From positions 198,999,077 through 199,063,076 of the forward strand of contig NC_068938.1 of assembly GCF_016801865.2 (NCBI RefSeq): a stretch of DNA of 64,000 nt. The letters run 5' to 3'. This DNA is from Culex pipiens pallens. Lineage: Eukaryota; Arthropoda; Insecta; Diptera; Culicidae. The position numbers and the translations under genes were made by a program. Under the pieces are notes generated by a model. The model was not told the DNA's origin, made no database searches, and worked only from the letters and a program-made list of their open reading frames with translations. Shown in pieces: positions 1 to 13,800 of this stretch (positions are counted from its first letter, which is position 1; each line of letters opens with the position of its first letter).

Positions 1-168
1 AGGTGTAATATTACCTCTTTAAGGATTTCAATTTAGACTGAAAAAGCAGCAAAACACAGGAATAGTTTCTAAAAAAATTTCTAAAAAAATTAAGGGGATT
101 TTTTTTACTTAAGTTTTAATTTTTATTTAAAAAAAACTTTCTAAGTAGATTGCAAATTATTCAGAATA

Positions 169-1044
169 CAGTCCAGACTCGATTATTCGAAGGCCTTGGC
201 AAAATTTCACGTCGGATAATGGATAGTAGAATCACGAAAAAAATTTTTTTTTGCTGTCTTATTTTTGTTTGTTGAGCTTAACTGCCCCTGATCGCATAAA
301 TGTCCCATATGCATTTTCATCGCTTTTGAGTTATTGATGCAGTTTTGTTCAAAATCGTGAGATCTTTCAGAAAAGCCTATAACATCCAGTACTTTGTTCT
401 AGAAAACAAGAGGAAAAACAGTTTTTTCACGAAAACTTAACACGTAGCCTTATGTGTGGGACAAACTTCAAATGCGTTTTTCTCAGCTTGCTGTTTTTGC
501 ATAAGGGACATATATGCGAACATGGGCAGTTAAGTACACAGAAAAAAAAATGATGGTAATATTCATCAGGAAATGGTGACAGATTTTGTGTCAAAAAAAA
601 AATGATTAATTTTACCCCAGAAAATGATGAGTATTCATCAGTTTTTGATGAATATTCATCAGGTTCACATTTTAACACACTCCCAAAAGAGGTTCAACCT
701 ACCAAATTTTCAACATTCCAAAATTCAACTTTTTTTTTGCTGTGTATGAGTCCTAAACTATTCTAAAGTGATTTAAAAATTTCAAATCCAAGATGGCGGC
801 CAAAATGGCGGTGATGTAGTTTTGAAAAAATACATTTTTTTAATTTAATAGGCATTCAACAGTTCAAATTTAACTGAAATGGGGTTGCAGAACTCAAATT
901 TGATGTTGAAAGTAAGAAATAAAAAAAATACGATTTTTTTTCGTGATTCGATTATCTGAAGTCTCATACAAACCTTCAGATAATCAAACTTCGGATAGTC
1001 GAAACTTCGGACAATCGAGGCTTCGGATAATCGAGTCTGGACCA
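169..1044. mobile_element. TA-flanked terminal-inverted-repeat transposon relic (non-autonomous)
   Basis: The left end CAGTCCAGACTCGATTATTC is mirrored at the right end, which reads GATAATCGAGTCTGGACCA. Both ends abut TA (167-168 and 1045-1046), the target duplication of Tc1/mariner/pogo transposons. No transposase frame is visible across the 876 bp, so it is a deletion derivative or MITE. Inside it are a paired AAGATGGCGGCC / AAAATGGCGG stretch near 790-812 and a second, younger MITE at 537-744. Assignment to a named family is not possible by eye. Confidence 0.7.
537..744. mobile_element. Nested TA-MITE, family 'CACAG' copy 1
   Basis: A 208-bp element with ends CACAGAAAAAAAAATGATGG and AACTTTTTTTTTGCTGTG between TA dinucleotides. 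It sits inside the transposon at 169-1044. A second copy at 5059-5282 shares the interior, including the block with ATTCATCAGGAAATGGTGAC and TTTTGATGAATATTCATCAG. Non-coding. Confidence 0.7.
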
Positions 1045-1545
1045 TAGTATAACGCATATTTTTGCATTTTAAATCAGATAGATACTTTTTTATTTAATTG
1101 TTCTCAATTTGTTTGATTTAAGTTTAAGCAAAAATTGTGAAACTTGACTTAGATATACCAAGTCTCAGATAATCTCTCGCATGACCTTTCAAAAACATAT
1201 TTAACCTAAAAACCTAACTTTCGACCTCTACACAATTATTTTGATTTCCACTAAAAAACGAAAAACGCACGCATTTAACTTCGTTAGCTTATCTCGCGGG
1301 CTACATCAGCTGACAGCGGTTTGCTGCAGTTGGTTGGTTGTTTGGTGAGAAAACCGCAAAACCAACGTCAAAACAAAACAAAAAAGCACTGATTGCGTGC
1401 GGCGTCCCAGACGACGATGCCTCCGCCGCCGGACGCGATCGTAATCTAAATGAACCACCAAATTGAGATAAACGGCACCGAAGAGGTTATCGCAAATTGT
1501 GAAGATTTTCACTAATCTTGTGTTTTTTTCTTCTCCTCTTTGCAG
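1045..1545. other. Intron/upstream sequence of ELL; no gene recognised
   Basis: This holds the end of the intron preceding the first visible ELL exon, finishing with a pyrimidine-rich acceptor (CTCCTCTTTGCAG) at 1545. A more GC-rich patch at about 1290-1440 contains no frame resembling the missing ELL N-terminus. The apparent 200-residue minus-strand frame across 1306-1908 is a shadow of the ELL exon. Confidence 0.5.
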
Positions 1546-1826
1546 CTCAAACTGGGCGGCTCGCTCAACCCGTCGATCCAGTTCGTCAACGGGCAGGGCC
1601 ACCTGTCCTTTCCGTCCCACAACGGCAACAATGTGCAAAAGTTTAGCTTCTCGCTCGCGGACATCGAGGGCGGCGGCACGCTCGAGTGCGTCCAGCAGAC
1701 GACCGGCCAGCCGCTGCAGAACATCGGCCACATCCAGCACAAGATGCGGATACACGCGAACGACGACGTGTACGAGACGACGCGGCACCGGATGGCCGCG
1801 GCCGAGGAGACCAAAAAGGACAAATG
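1546..1826 (+). CDS. ELL: ELL exon: start of ELL N-terminal domain
   Basis: This exon begins after CTCTTTGCAG in phase 0 and ends in ..AAATG before GTGAGT in phase 2. It encodes about 93 residues from LKLGGSLNPSIQF to EETKKDK, including TLECVQQTTG and HIQHKMRIHANDD, which match the first half of the ELL domain. It is the first ELL coding exon visible, not the first of the gene. The 13.2-kb intron that follows is the largest in the gene. Confidence 0.88.
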
Positions 1827-4800
1827 GTGAGTGTATACTGCTGGGGACACCTTGAACCCCCCTCCCGAGACCTGATTTCGTTGAACACCAACGACGTCTA
1901 ATGATCAACTTTTAATGATATTCGCGCGATCGCGCTAACGACTCGCTAAGCCGGATCATGGCGGAAGGAAGGTGTGTTTTCTAGGTCAAGCGAATGTACC
2001 TGGCTAGACGCGAGAAAATTTCGCTCAAATTACTCAACACGGACACGATGGCGGCTGGCAGGTTTACGTCATCCCGTGTGTAGTTTTGTCGCGATCGCGA
2101 TACCGGTTCGTGAGGTTCGAGGGAGAGATTGTACGCACTTCATGGTCGTCGTCGTCGTCGTCGGGACCGCTGCGTGGAATCGTCCTGTTGAAACTGCACA
2201 CAACGCAAAACTTGTTTGCGCGAATTTGGGCAACCCGCCCCCCGCACAGCCAATCGATTCAACCCCAAACTTGACCCAGAAGAAGGCGAACTTTAATGGT
2301 GGTGTTTGTTTGTGTGTGTGTGAATGTGCAGAGTCAACACAAGACACAAAAAAACAAACACATTATATGTTGTCGACGACCCACCACCGAGCTGGTGCTG
2401 GTGCCAAATAGCATGCAATGATAATGACCTCGATTTGGGGTTTTTATTTGCCTGCAAGCGGCAAGCTTTTTGGCTAGCTTTTGGCAGTGTTGACGAGCGG
2501 CGCGAGATCACGTGTTGCATCACCTGACTGCCATCAGGCTAGGAATTCGTTGTTTTGTATCTACTTGCAATAATGTTACTGGTAAACTAATCGATTATGC
2601 TGTTGCCATGTCTGAAGAAGATTTGATCAGTAATATGAAATTAAGTCTTGAGAGAACTTCAACTCCCATGTTGCCCAAATTTGACAAATTTCCCCACATC
2701 GGAACATCCTCGGATGTTCGAGACCTTTCAAGGTTGTGACCAGTTCCATCAGAATGTCGATTTTCTTGGTCGGTATCGAAAATCTTGAAGTTTGATACCC
2801 AATTCCGCCAATTTGCATGCCTGGTATCGAAAATTAAGAAGTTTGTTACGCATATACAGTCGACTCTCTGGTTGTCAATATCCAAGGGACCGTCGAGGAA
2901 GAGAATCATCAGTTTACAGAACGATGCAAAATGAAGACTCGATTGGAAATATTTTTTTCTTGATACCCAGCTATGGGAGAGAATCATGGCAACGTTCATC
3001 AAACAAAAACAAACTAATGTCCTTCAAAGCTTCGTTTCGCCAAGAAAAATGTCTATGCAAGCCATGAGAAACTGAAATTATTGACAACCGAAAGAGATTT
3101 TTAAAGCAAACGGAATCCAAGGGACCGTCGAGGAAGAGATCCTTCGGGCAAGGGAAAATATCGAGGAATGAAGATAATTGAAGTATGCAGATTGAAGGGA
3201 CTGAAGAATTCATCGATAGATGGAGAATTATTGATATCGAGAAGATCGACAGCCAGAGAGTCGACTGTAATTTAGTTGTAAAAGTTCGTTAAAAAAAAGT
3301 TCATTAAATAAACGTCACAAAATCAATTTTAAACGTTTCCTCAAGGAACTATTCCACTGCAGGAAATTTTGGTTGCAAACTTGTCAAACCGCAGTATTGA
3401 CAGTTTTCGTCTGCCTGTGTGGATCAATCGGACCGCGCACTGGGCTCACAATCCAGAGGTCGCCGGTTTGAATCCCGAGGCGGACGCAAAAATTCTAAGT
3501 GTAAATATAGGTATTCGGTGCCCTCTCCCCGTGCCATACCTTCACACTTAGGAGACCCGGGAGGCGGAGTCTTGTCGCAAAAAGAACGATACACAACTGT
3601 GGATCCGTTAACGAAACCGCAAGGTTTAAGAGGGCCACATTATAAGGTGTTACGTCGATTCCGTTTTTCCGTTGACAGTTTACGAGTTTCACAAAAAAAA
3701 ATCCCCTAATACATATGAAAAGTCGAAAAATTAAAAATACAGTCGACTCTCTGGCTGTCGATCTTCTCGATATCAATATTGCTCCATGTACCGATGAATT
3801 CTTCAGTCCCTTCAAAAGGCATACTTCGATTCTCTTCATTCCTCGATATTTTCTCTTGATTGAAGAATCTCTTCCTCGACGGTCCCTTGGATTCTGTTTG
3901 TTTTAAAAATCTCTTCCGGTTGTCAATATTTTCACTATCTCATGGCTTGCATAGACATTTTCTTTGCGAAATGAAGCTTTGAAGGGTGTTTGACATTTAT
4001 TTGTTTTTGTTTTGTGGACGTTGCCATGACTCTCTCCCATAGCTGGGCGTCAGGAAAAAAATATTTTCCATCGAGTCTTCATTTTGCTTTGTTCTATAAA
4101 GTGATGTTTCTCTTCCTCGACGGTCCCTTGGATATCGACAGCCGGAGAGTCGACTGTATGTATTTTGGGAGTTCAATTCAAAGTGATAAAAAAGTCAAAT
4201 AAAAAAACGGTATTTTGTCTTTTTTACTGAAAACTCCTAATCATAACCTATAATATAGATGAAGACATCAAATCGAACGAAAATACCTTCTATGATTCAG
4301 ATTTTCGAATATTTACATGGTAATTTTGTATGACCATCCCGCAAAATTGTATAAATCCATGTTTGGAAAAAACTATTTATGCAAGATGGCTTCTTTTGAC
4401 CTGTGAAATGCATGGGCAAAGTTTAATACAAATCTAAAAATACAAAATTAAAAATCTGGACAAGAAATTGCGTGGATTACTTTATAATTTACAGGGTGGA
4501 CACTCTTATCGGAAAACCAGCAAAAAGTGTGGAATTTTTAAGGTTTTTTTTTATGTCAAAAACTCGGGAAAAGTCAGGAATCCAAAGCATCTTGTTTGGA
4601 TTATTAAAATTCTAACTCTTGAAGGAAATTATATTTTTGAATAATTTTGAAATCAATTGCACCTATGGCATCTTGAACACCTATCATTAAATGTAATGTT
4701 CCTTCCAGTACTTAAATCTATTTTAGATGAAAATTGTAGTTTATGCAACAAGTTGCAAAAAGAGGATTTTTTCAGCACGAGTCGTACATTTTTTGACATA

Positions 4801-7800
4801 AACTTTGAAAAATATTTGCAACGGCCTAAACTTAATAAAAAAAACAGCAATTGAAAATGAAAACCTAATTTGGAAATGCCGCTCAAGTTCATCGATTATG
4901 ACAACATTGCTTGAATATTTTAAAAACTATTCCAAATCGAGTCTGGCAATATTTTTTTGTAGCAAATATTCAAAAATTTAAAAAAAAATAACAAAATATG
5001 TGATAACATTAAAATTGTAAAATTTACAAAATAAATTAAAGAAATTGTCATGGCATTACACAAAAAAAAATGATGGTATTATTCATCAGGAAATGGTGAC
5101 AGATTTTGTGGCAAAAAAAATGATTAATTTTACCCAAGAAAATGATAAATTTTCATCAGTTTTTGATGAATATTCATCAGGTTCACATTTTTACATATTT
5201 TTTATGTAATATTACTCAAAAAAAGAGGTTATATTCAACCTACCAAATTTTCAACATTCCAAAATTCAACTTTTTTTCTGTGTACAAACATGTTTAAAAC
5301 GGTTGTCCCATCAAAAAATTCGCTTGAAATTAAGGGCAAAGCCTGAATTCTCCTTAAACTGGATTTCAACTGAATTTTTATATTGAAATACTAACAACTC
5401 CATAAATCAACATTGTTTTTTTTTTAAATAACCAAAATAAATTAACAAAAGATATTTTTATACGATTTCACAGATATTTTTTATAGAACAAAGAGAAGGG
5501 TGAACAAAAACTTTACATTGGTAGTTTTTACAATGAACCTTCAAATATTATGCATTGTTAAGCTCTAAAAAAAATTGAAAATAAATGTGTGTGATTTTAA
5601 ATCATTCTTAGGGAATGCGTGCCTATTACAGTACTTGTTCGGTAGCTGGGCTGAGAATGTAGCTCAGTTACCGAATGCTGCTCGCTAATTTGGCTGAACG
5701 GAAAATGCCGAGGGAACAGTCAATGCAGTATATTTTCTTGGTAAAATATAAAAATAAAAGTTACCTAAATTTGTGTTAGAGCCATTTTTTAATTTTTTCT
5801 TAAATTGTGGCTTTCACAAAAAAATAAAAAATAGTTTTGTTTATTACACTTGATTGTTGCACCCCTCGGTCATTTCGGTTTGTTTTTGTTTTTTGACGTT
5901 TGTCGGCTTTTTAAGTGGGCTACAGCCCAGTTATCGAGTGCTCAGTTAAAAGCAGTCCAGTTAAACCACGCCCAGTTACCGTCTGACAAATTCGGAAAAA
6001 AATCTTTTTTCAGCATTTGGCCCGAATTAGATCCATCACTTGACCGGCTAGCCTGGCAGATCCTTTTTCAATTATTTTTAATAGTTTCTTAGCGTTACCA
6101 TGTTACATGGATTGCTTACCAATATTGGAGATTGGATATGTTTTGGGTCCAATTGTTTACTGCTGACATCAATTGAGCGGGATCGAAGACAGCCCTTAAA
6201 AAACCAAAATAGGTGCAAAAGGTGCTTAAATAAATGTTCAGTAAGGTTGAATAGGATCACCTATCAAATCAACTTAATTCGCAAACTGTGACCGCCTGCC
6301 AATGATGGTGATTTCTGTTTCTCAAAATCCAAGCAGAAGTTCGAAGAAGCGCTTCGACAATCTGTTGCACTAGTGGCCGGCGGCGGCGGTGACTGCTCCC
6401 TGGCAAATGCCAAAAGTGCTGCAGGAAGTTGCACTTGTTGCAACTCAGCTGCTGCTGCTGTCTTTGTGCTGACCGACGGGTGTCACATTTCGCTGCACCG
6501 GCGGCACACATGCTCGGTCCTAAGAGTGGTGTTCGGTCATTTACCTGTGCGCGGTGTGGCAGTCTTGCAAGTTTGTTTTTGCGGGTCGTTTTATTTTGAG
6601 TGCAGAAAACGACACTCAAATTTGAAGATTTATCCAAATATGACCCTTTTTGAAAGGTAGTCTCGTTTTTGGGGGCCAATCTCTTTTTGCGAATTTCAGT
6701 TTAATGAAAGCCAGTTTTTGCATTTCCGGTTAGTGAGTCAAGATGGCACGACGACTTTTGGCATTTGATTTTTCGCGCGTCCGCAGAAACACACCTGCGA
6801 AATGGAAACGAAAACTAAAAAAAAAACATTATGTGTGATTTAGTTTTACGACCTGTAAACTTTTACGACTACTTTGAGCCTGTGTGCGATACACTCAGCG
6901 AAGAATTGAATAAGAAAAACAAGTTTTTTTTTTGCTGGAAGACGTGAAACCCCCGGAAGTTTGCTGTATTTCTTAAATTATTCGTATTTTTGGTTTAAAA
7001 TTCTACACTGAGTTTCGCAAAACAAAACTTAATAAAGCTTAAAACCCCGCATTCGTTGATGCAGTGGTGGCCCAAGTCGTTACCTGTTCCACCTAATCAG
7101 TCACTCAACAATAAGCAAATCAAAGGCATCGTCGTAACATTTACCGGCACTTTTACACCCCACTGCACTGGCTAGGCCTGTGTCCACGATCGCACTCGAG
7201 CACTGGAGTCGTGGCGCGGCGCTAATGGCCGAAACCAATTTCTATCGAGAGTTGAACACATCCACTCACCCCATTAAAATGTAGCACAACCGCCGCCGAG
7301 GGGTCCCACAATTGTGCCGGGCTTCCCCCTGACAACAACCACTAGGACTAGCACTTGGGGTGCGCATTTCTCTTCTTTTGATCAATTTGCAGGCAAAAAT
7401 GTACTCACGAAAAAAAGGTCGCCCCCTCTGCACATAGGGTAAGCGGGTTGATGTTCGGCAGTTTATTCGTTTCTTGAAAATTTTGCTCAAATTTGCAATC
7501 GCTACCCCACAGTGAGACAGGTACAAATTCCTGAACAAGTATCTCCCCTCTGAGCAGCACCTCGAGAAAAGAGAAAGAGATCAAATTATGCAACCCCGAC
7601 TTGGCCGTCGTCGTCACGGTAACAGGCCACTGTGGCACGTTCCGAGATTTGCGAGATTTGCACGAGCCTTCCCCCGTCCCGCACACTGGTGTGCGAATTG
7701 TGGTCCCGGATCTCAGTTCAACAAATGTGAACGGTGAAGTAATGTCATTAGGGCGACTTTTGAGGTTAGAGCAGGTACTTGGCAGACCTACTGACCGCAA

Positions 7801-10800
7801 AGTTAGGAGGGTGACGAAGTTGCGATCGGAAGGTTTGCGTTCGAATCTCAAATATATCAGGGTGGTTAAACTTTCGCGATTTTCGTGGATTTGGCGCGGA
7901 TTTAGTCGGCGATGGCGCGGATTTTTCGGATTTTCAAAACGGAAAAACACTATTTTAAAAATCATTCACAAATCATCTTATTTGGCTCAAAGTAAATTAA
8001 AAATTCTTTGGTAAAAAGCAAAAAGAACAATAACATAAAAATTAAAAAAACAATATTCTAAGCCTACAACAAAGTCAAAAATTTATAGCTCTCATAATAT
8101 TTTTTTCAATGTTTTCTAAAGGCTGGTTATTAATCACAATGTTGAAAAAAAAAATAGAATGAACATAGTGTGTTCTGAAATCAGGGGGCAAATTTTTTTT
8201 TTCAAAAAACATCTTAATTTCAATGGAAATTAAAATGCAATCAGCTGAAAAAAACAATTTAAAATGCATTCTCCTGCGTTTAGAATCATTTTTAGAATGT
8301 TTGGATTGATTTAATAATCTTTTTAATTTTTGAAAATTTTCGATGTTTATTATCGCAAAAAGTTTTTCTTCGCTAACATTTTTGTTTTAGTCAAATCTTA
8401 TTTTTTTTGAAAACTTATGATTGTAAAACATCTGAACTAGTGTAAAATGCAGTTTAAAACACTTTTTCCACGAAAATGTTGAAAACATTGCTTGTTTTTT
8501 CAATATTTTTTTTATTTTTTTTTAGAAGGCAGGTTTTTCAAAGCTTATTTTAATTTAATAAAACGATTATGATTTATATTTGAAATTAAAATCAGATTGA
8601 ATCAGGAAGCGGACTACATTTTTAAATTCTTTTTTACATTTCGTTCTTTTCAATTTCTATACATGCTTCTATGCGTTTCCATGAGAACAAATGTAGTTGT
8701 ATAAGTTAAAAGTTTCAATATATGCTTAAAACTTTGTTCAAATATTAATAGGCGATATTCAAAAAATCTTTTATCAGATGAAATTACAGCTAAATTTCAA
8801 TATTTTATATGCTGAAACGCCATTCTAAATAAATTATATTTAAAGTTAAAACAAAATGCCCAAACAAACAAATTATTTGTTCGTTTTTCAAAAGTCAAAT
8901 GAAAAGAGACAATAGTACAAACACATTTGACGTAAACAATTTATTTTACACATTTTCAATCTGAAGTTTTTAGGAATCACTGTTCGTATAAATCATAAAA
9001 TATATAAATAAACTTTTTGGATAAAAGCATTTCTGGCCAACCCGGTACATGTTTTTTTTTTTCAAATATTAATGTTGAGACAAACTTAACCAGTTGAAAA
9101 ATATTTTTATTCGAAATATTATTAATTTATCGCTGTCTAGTGGTATTAATTTATTTAAGTAAGGAGATTCTTTTTTTACTTTCAATAGGTTTGGATTTTT
9201 AAGCTTTTACATGATTTGCTTTCATTTGCGCAAATATTGTAAACGATTACAATTTTTCCATGAGGAGCTGGTAAAGATAATTTGTATAAAAAAGGAATTT
9301 AGAATGTATCAACAATACGTTTCATATTTTGCTGTAGAATTAACCTCTAGAATTTATCATTTCTGGCAACTTACCAAGTTAAATGAAAGATGGAATATAA
9401 GTTTGAAATAAAATGTTTAGAATAAAAATTTTAATTTACTCAAATATTCATTTTATATGTCGAATGTATATTTCTTGATATTTGGTATGAAATTTATTTG
9501 CACTGCAGTTTGGTATAGTCGAATTGATTTTTTTAATTATATATTTGAAGCATTTTTAAAATCAATTCAATTGGCTTTTTGAGGAACTTTGTTTTTTTTG
9601 CAAACATTGAAATATTATTGCAGTTTTCTATGTAAACCCCAAATCTATTTAAAAAAATTCAATTTCTGTTAGTGAAACATAATTTATAAAGATTTTTCAC
9701 AATATGAACAATAAAGAAATACTTGTTATAACTTGTTTAATAAAAGTAGTTTTGAATCTTATAGTTAACTGGTATTAAAAAATATGAATTGTTTTGAAAT
9801 TTCGCCAAAAAATGTATGGCGCGGTTTCGCGGATTTAAAAAAGTTCGGCGCGGTTTTCGCGGATTTGATTTTGGGAAAGTTGTAACCACCCTGATTGCAA
9901 AAAAATCGACAACTTTTTAAGGTCAACCTTCGCTTCAAAATATCGTGATACTCTTCCATCAAGCGGTGCGCGTCAATCGATCAGCAACTCCGATATGCCA
10001 ATCGACAGAGTTGGTCGCACAAAAAAAGTGTAATTTCACGCCAGTAACCGAGCTACTCAACGGCCATTATGCGCGCCATCGAAAAGTAAAGAGCGCGTTT
10101 TTTTCGAGTTATTTTTTTGTTGAACTATTCAACACTTCGCAAATAAAGTAGAAGTTGAAATTAGAAAAAAACCTATGTACACTGCGCCGCACAAAAATGT
10201 AGGTCAATGACATAATTACATGGTGTCTACCCCACCGCCGCCGACGATCTTGGTGTTCAACCTGCTTGCGGTTGATTGATGTTGATCTTAGACGACGCAA
10301 CCGGATCGATTCCACCGCCACGACGACCCGCAGTCACGCACCTTGGAAACGTAATCAAGTGGTTCCTTGCACCGTTCCGACCCGTGTGCGTTCAGAACCT
10401 TCTTTTGCAGGTCATTTCAGCTATCCCCAATAGCTCCAACTCTGAGTGGCTCATCGTCTCGTAGTCTTCAATGGGGCTGTTCTATTGACACAAATACCTT
10501 ACCAATCGGTGCGCGCTGTGTCTATACGGGTCCGCTACCACTCGGCAGCCATCTTTAATGGGTTCTTTAGTGGCTTCGCCAAGTGTGTTTGGGGGGGCCA
10601 AGTGGCCTTGAGCAGAATGTTTTGCACAACCTCTTCGGCGGCGGCAAACTGCGCACCACACACACTTTGGAGGCTTGAAAATGAGCGAGCGCGAAAAGTG
10701 AAGCGTCATCCTGTTGAACAACAACACCGCGGCGGCGGCCATTATGGCGGTTGCTATAATGTCTGCGCCATAATGGCGCTGTGTGTGGCGAGGGGGGCTC

Positions 10801-13800
10801 AATCAATCGAGAATTCCTTTTTATTGAAAAGCAGAAGGACCCCATAACAACAAACCATTTTTCGGAAAATAAACGCTTGGTTTACGATTATTGCAGCACT
10901 TTGGATTGGGCTTGAGAGCGGTGTAGCGATGTAGGGCTCTCAAACTTCCAACACCCTCACCGATGTGAATTAAGTGTACTACCAGGGGTAGCGTGCGAAG
11001 TAGTAGTCCATTTCGTCGGGGTGCTCCCGTTTTCCGGAGGCGGTTTAACGATTTTGTTTGAGTAGATGATTGAATTTTCCGGTAATCATCACTTCACTGC
11101 TGCAGTAATTTGGCTATAATTTGGGTGTGGAATCGTTTTATGGTAGTGCCATCAAAGGTTTTGAGTCCTAGGAAATTGGGGTCGATCGATGAACTATAAG
11201 TTAAACAGGGCTGCGGAGTTGAGTCGGTAGCCTTTTTGACATCCCCAACTTCGACTTCTGGAGGTTGAGCGATTCCGACTTCAACTCCCATACAAAGTTA
11301 TTGAAAGTTGTAAAAAAGCCAATGTTGTTGAAAACCAGTCCAGTTTAATTTATCAGATTTTTTCCACTTTTAATAACTTCGACTTCTTACCATTAATAAG
11401 ATCCCACTCCACTTACTTTGAATCCTCAGCCCAATACGGTAGTATTAAACATAACTAAGGTAACTCTAGTGAATGTTTACATTGAATGTGAGTTGAATGA
11501 ATAGCTTATTTACTTCCTAAATCACTTATAATTGAAAAAAATATTATTGATATGGTGCCATCCATAAACCATGTAGAAACTTTTTTGAAAATAACAGACC
11601 CCCCTTCTCCCTTGAGGACAATTGTCCATCCACCTTTTTTTGTGTGAAGCGTGGACAATTTTGGTGTAATTTACAACTGACGATACCAGGAAACTCTGAT
11701 CCGATTTCCAATGTAAAAAAAATGCGAACCTGCGAACATTCAATAAAAATATTTAAAAAAAATCTTTGATCTAAAATATAAAATAAGGTATATTATCTAT
11801 TTTTAGACCTTGCAAAAGCTAAGCTTGCTTTAAAAAATTTGAATTAATTTTATTGAAAAGATCAGAAAATTTCGAAAAAAAAAACATTTTTTTACCTTGG
11901 AAATCGGTTCCGAGATATCGTTAGTTTACAATTACAGGCCAATTAGGTGAAACAAAAAAAATCATTTTCATCACACCTTTTCAAACATGCTTTCACAGGA
12001 TGCTCTCTTAAAAAAATAATGTTTTAAACTTAAAAAAATGAAAATATATACCTAAGAGTAGCTATAAACAATTAGAATTTTTTTAACGAATTCGGCAAAT
12101 TTTTACCGATTTTTCAACTGCTGAACAGGTCCGTAAACTGAAAATATCCGAATTTGGAAAAATCCCAACAAAATCCGGTATTAAAGTTTCTACCGATTTT
12201 TGGTATTTTTTGTTCATTTTGACAGATAGTGGATCCAAAAGTTATCATTTTATCAATAAATCGTAAAGTACTTTTCGATTCAAAAATCAAATCTGCTTTT
12301 ATTTTTTTTTGTCTAGATTTTTTATATTGAAAAATACATTTCTTTTCAAAAATAAGTATCTCTTAAAACTGATTTTGCACCATCACGCATTATGCCTCAA
12401 AATATGTATTTTTTGTCCCCTTTAAAAAAATGAATAAATAAACTTGACAAAAAAATTGAAAATTGAAAAAAAAATACGCTTTTTGGGGATTCAACTTTCA
12501 GTTTTAAAAAGTTAAATAAACAAATTAGTTTTTTTTGTCGTGAAACATTTTTTTTAAGTTCCTAATTATAACCTACTACTTTGCCGAATAGAATTTCACA
12601 CATTTACATACCCAAAATTGAATGGAAAAACAAATGATGCAAAATTACTTCTTTTGACATAGGAATGTACGACAAAGTTTCATCCAAATAAAAAAATATT
12701 AAAAATTGCTTTGTTAAATAATGAAAATTTTGTGATATTGTCTGCTCTTTGCAAGGGCTTGAAACTTTTTTATTTTAATTTTCAAATGCTTAGATTTTCA
12801 AAATTTTCAAATAATTTTTATTTTAAAGGGCAAACATTTTTACTAAATTTATATATTTTTTACATTGAAAATCGGACCATTAGGTTCCCAAGATCATAAA
12901 ACAAGGCAGAAATTCTCTACGAAATCGGGCGATTTGTACCATTTTATTTTTTTTTATTTTGCTCAAACTTTGTGGGAAGCCTTTCCTACAACCAAAGTAG
13001 TTATCTTGTGACATTGGTTCACCCATACAAGTCTCCATACAATTTTGGCAGCTGTTTATACAAAAATAGAACGTAAGTTTTCGAAAATCTGTGACTTTTG
13101 AAGGAAATTTCTGATCGATTTGGTGTCTTCGGCATAGCTGTAGATAATTGATGAGGACCATTTAAAAAAATAGGTACACGTTTTTTTTGCTGATTTCTAA
13201 ATTATTATTTTTTGTTTTACATAGCATCAATTCCCCAAAATCATTATTTCTTATTTTGATTTTTTTTATGTTTTAGGGGACAAAAAAACGCAACTTTTTG
13301 GTGGTGAAAGATGGTGAAAGAAAATTTCCGCCAAGTAAATGACTTAAAAAAATAGATTTTTTTCAGTATTCAATTTAAAATCTAATTTGCAATCTAAAAG
13401 TACTCTATAGATAAAGAGCACAATTTTCCAGATATGGTCACTTAATGTTAATTCAAGATATGGCCACTTAAAGTTTTTCGATTTTTTGAAAAAGTGTCCA
13501 TGATTGTCCATTCCTGAAAATATTTTTTTCGAAAAGGTCGCCAAATTTCAAAAAAAAATTCCTAAGAGACATTGAAGATTGAACCGCTGGTTGCTGAAAT
13601 ACAGCAAATAAAAGTAAAAGGAATAATAATTTTGAAGGTTTTCAAGTCTCATCCAAAAATTCCCACATTTTCTAATGCTAATATCTCGGCAACTAATTGT
13701 CCAGTTTTCAATGTTGAAAAATGAAACATTTGTGAAATTCAAAAAAATATTTTGAAATTTTTTCAATCAAACAAGACTAACATTTCCAATGGGCATAATA

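Noticed and set aside
1306..1908. A 200-codon minus-strand frame opposite the first visible ELL exon
   Set aside because: It mirrors a GC-rich coding exon with clear ELL similarity on the + strand and has low-complexity Arg/Val composition of its own.
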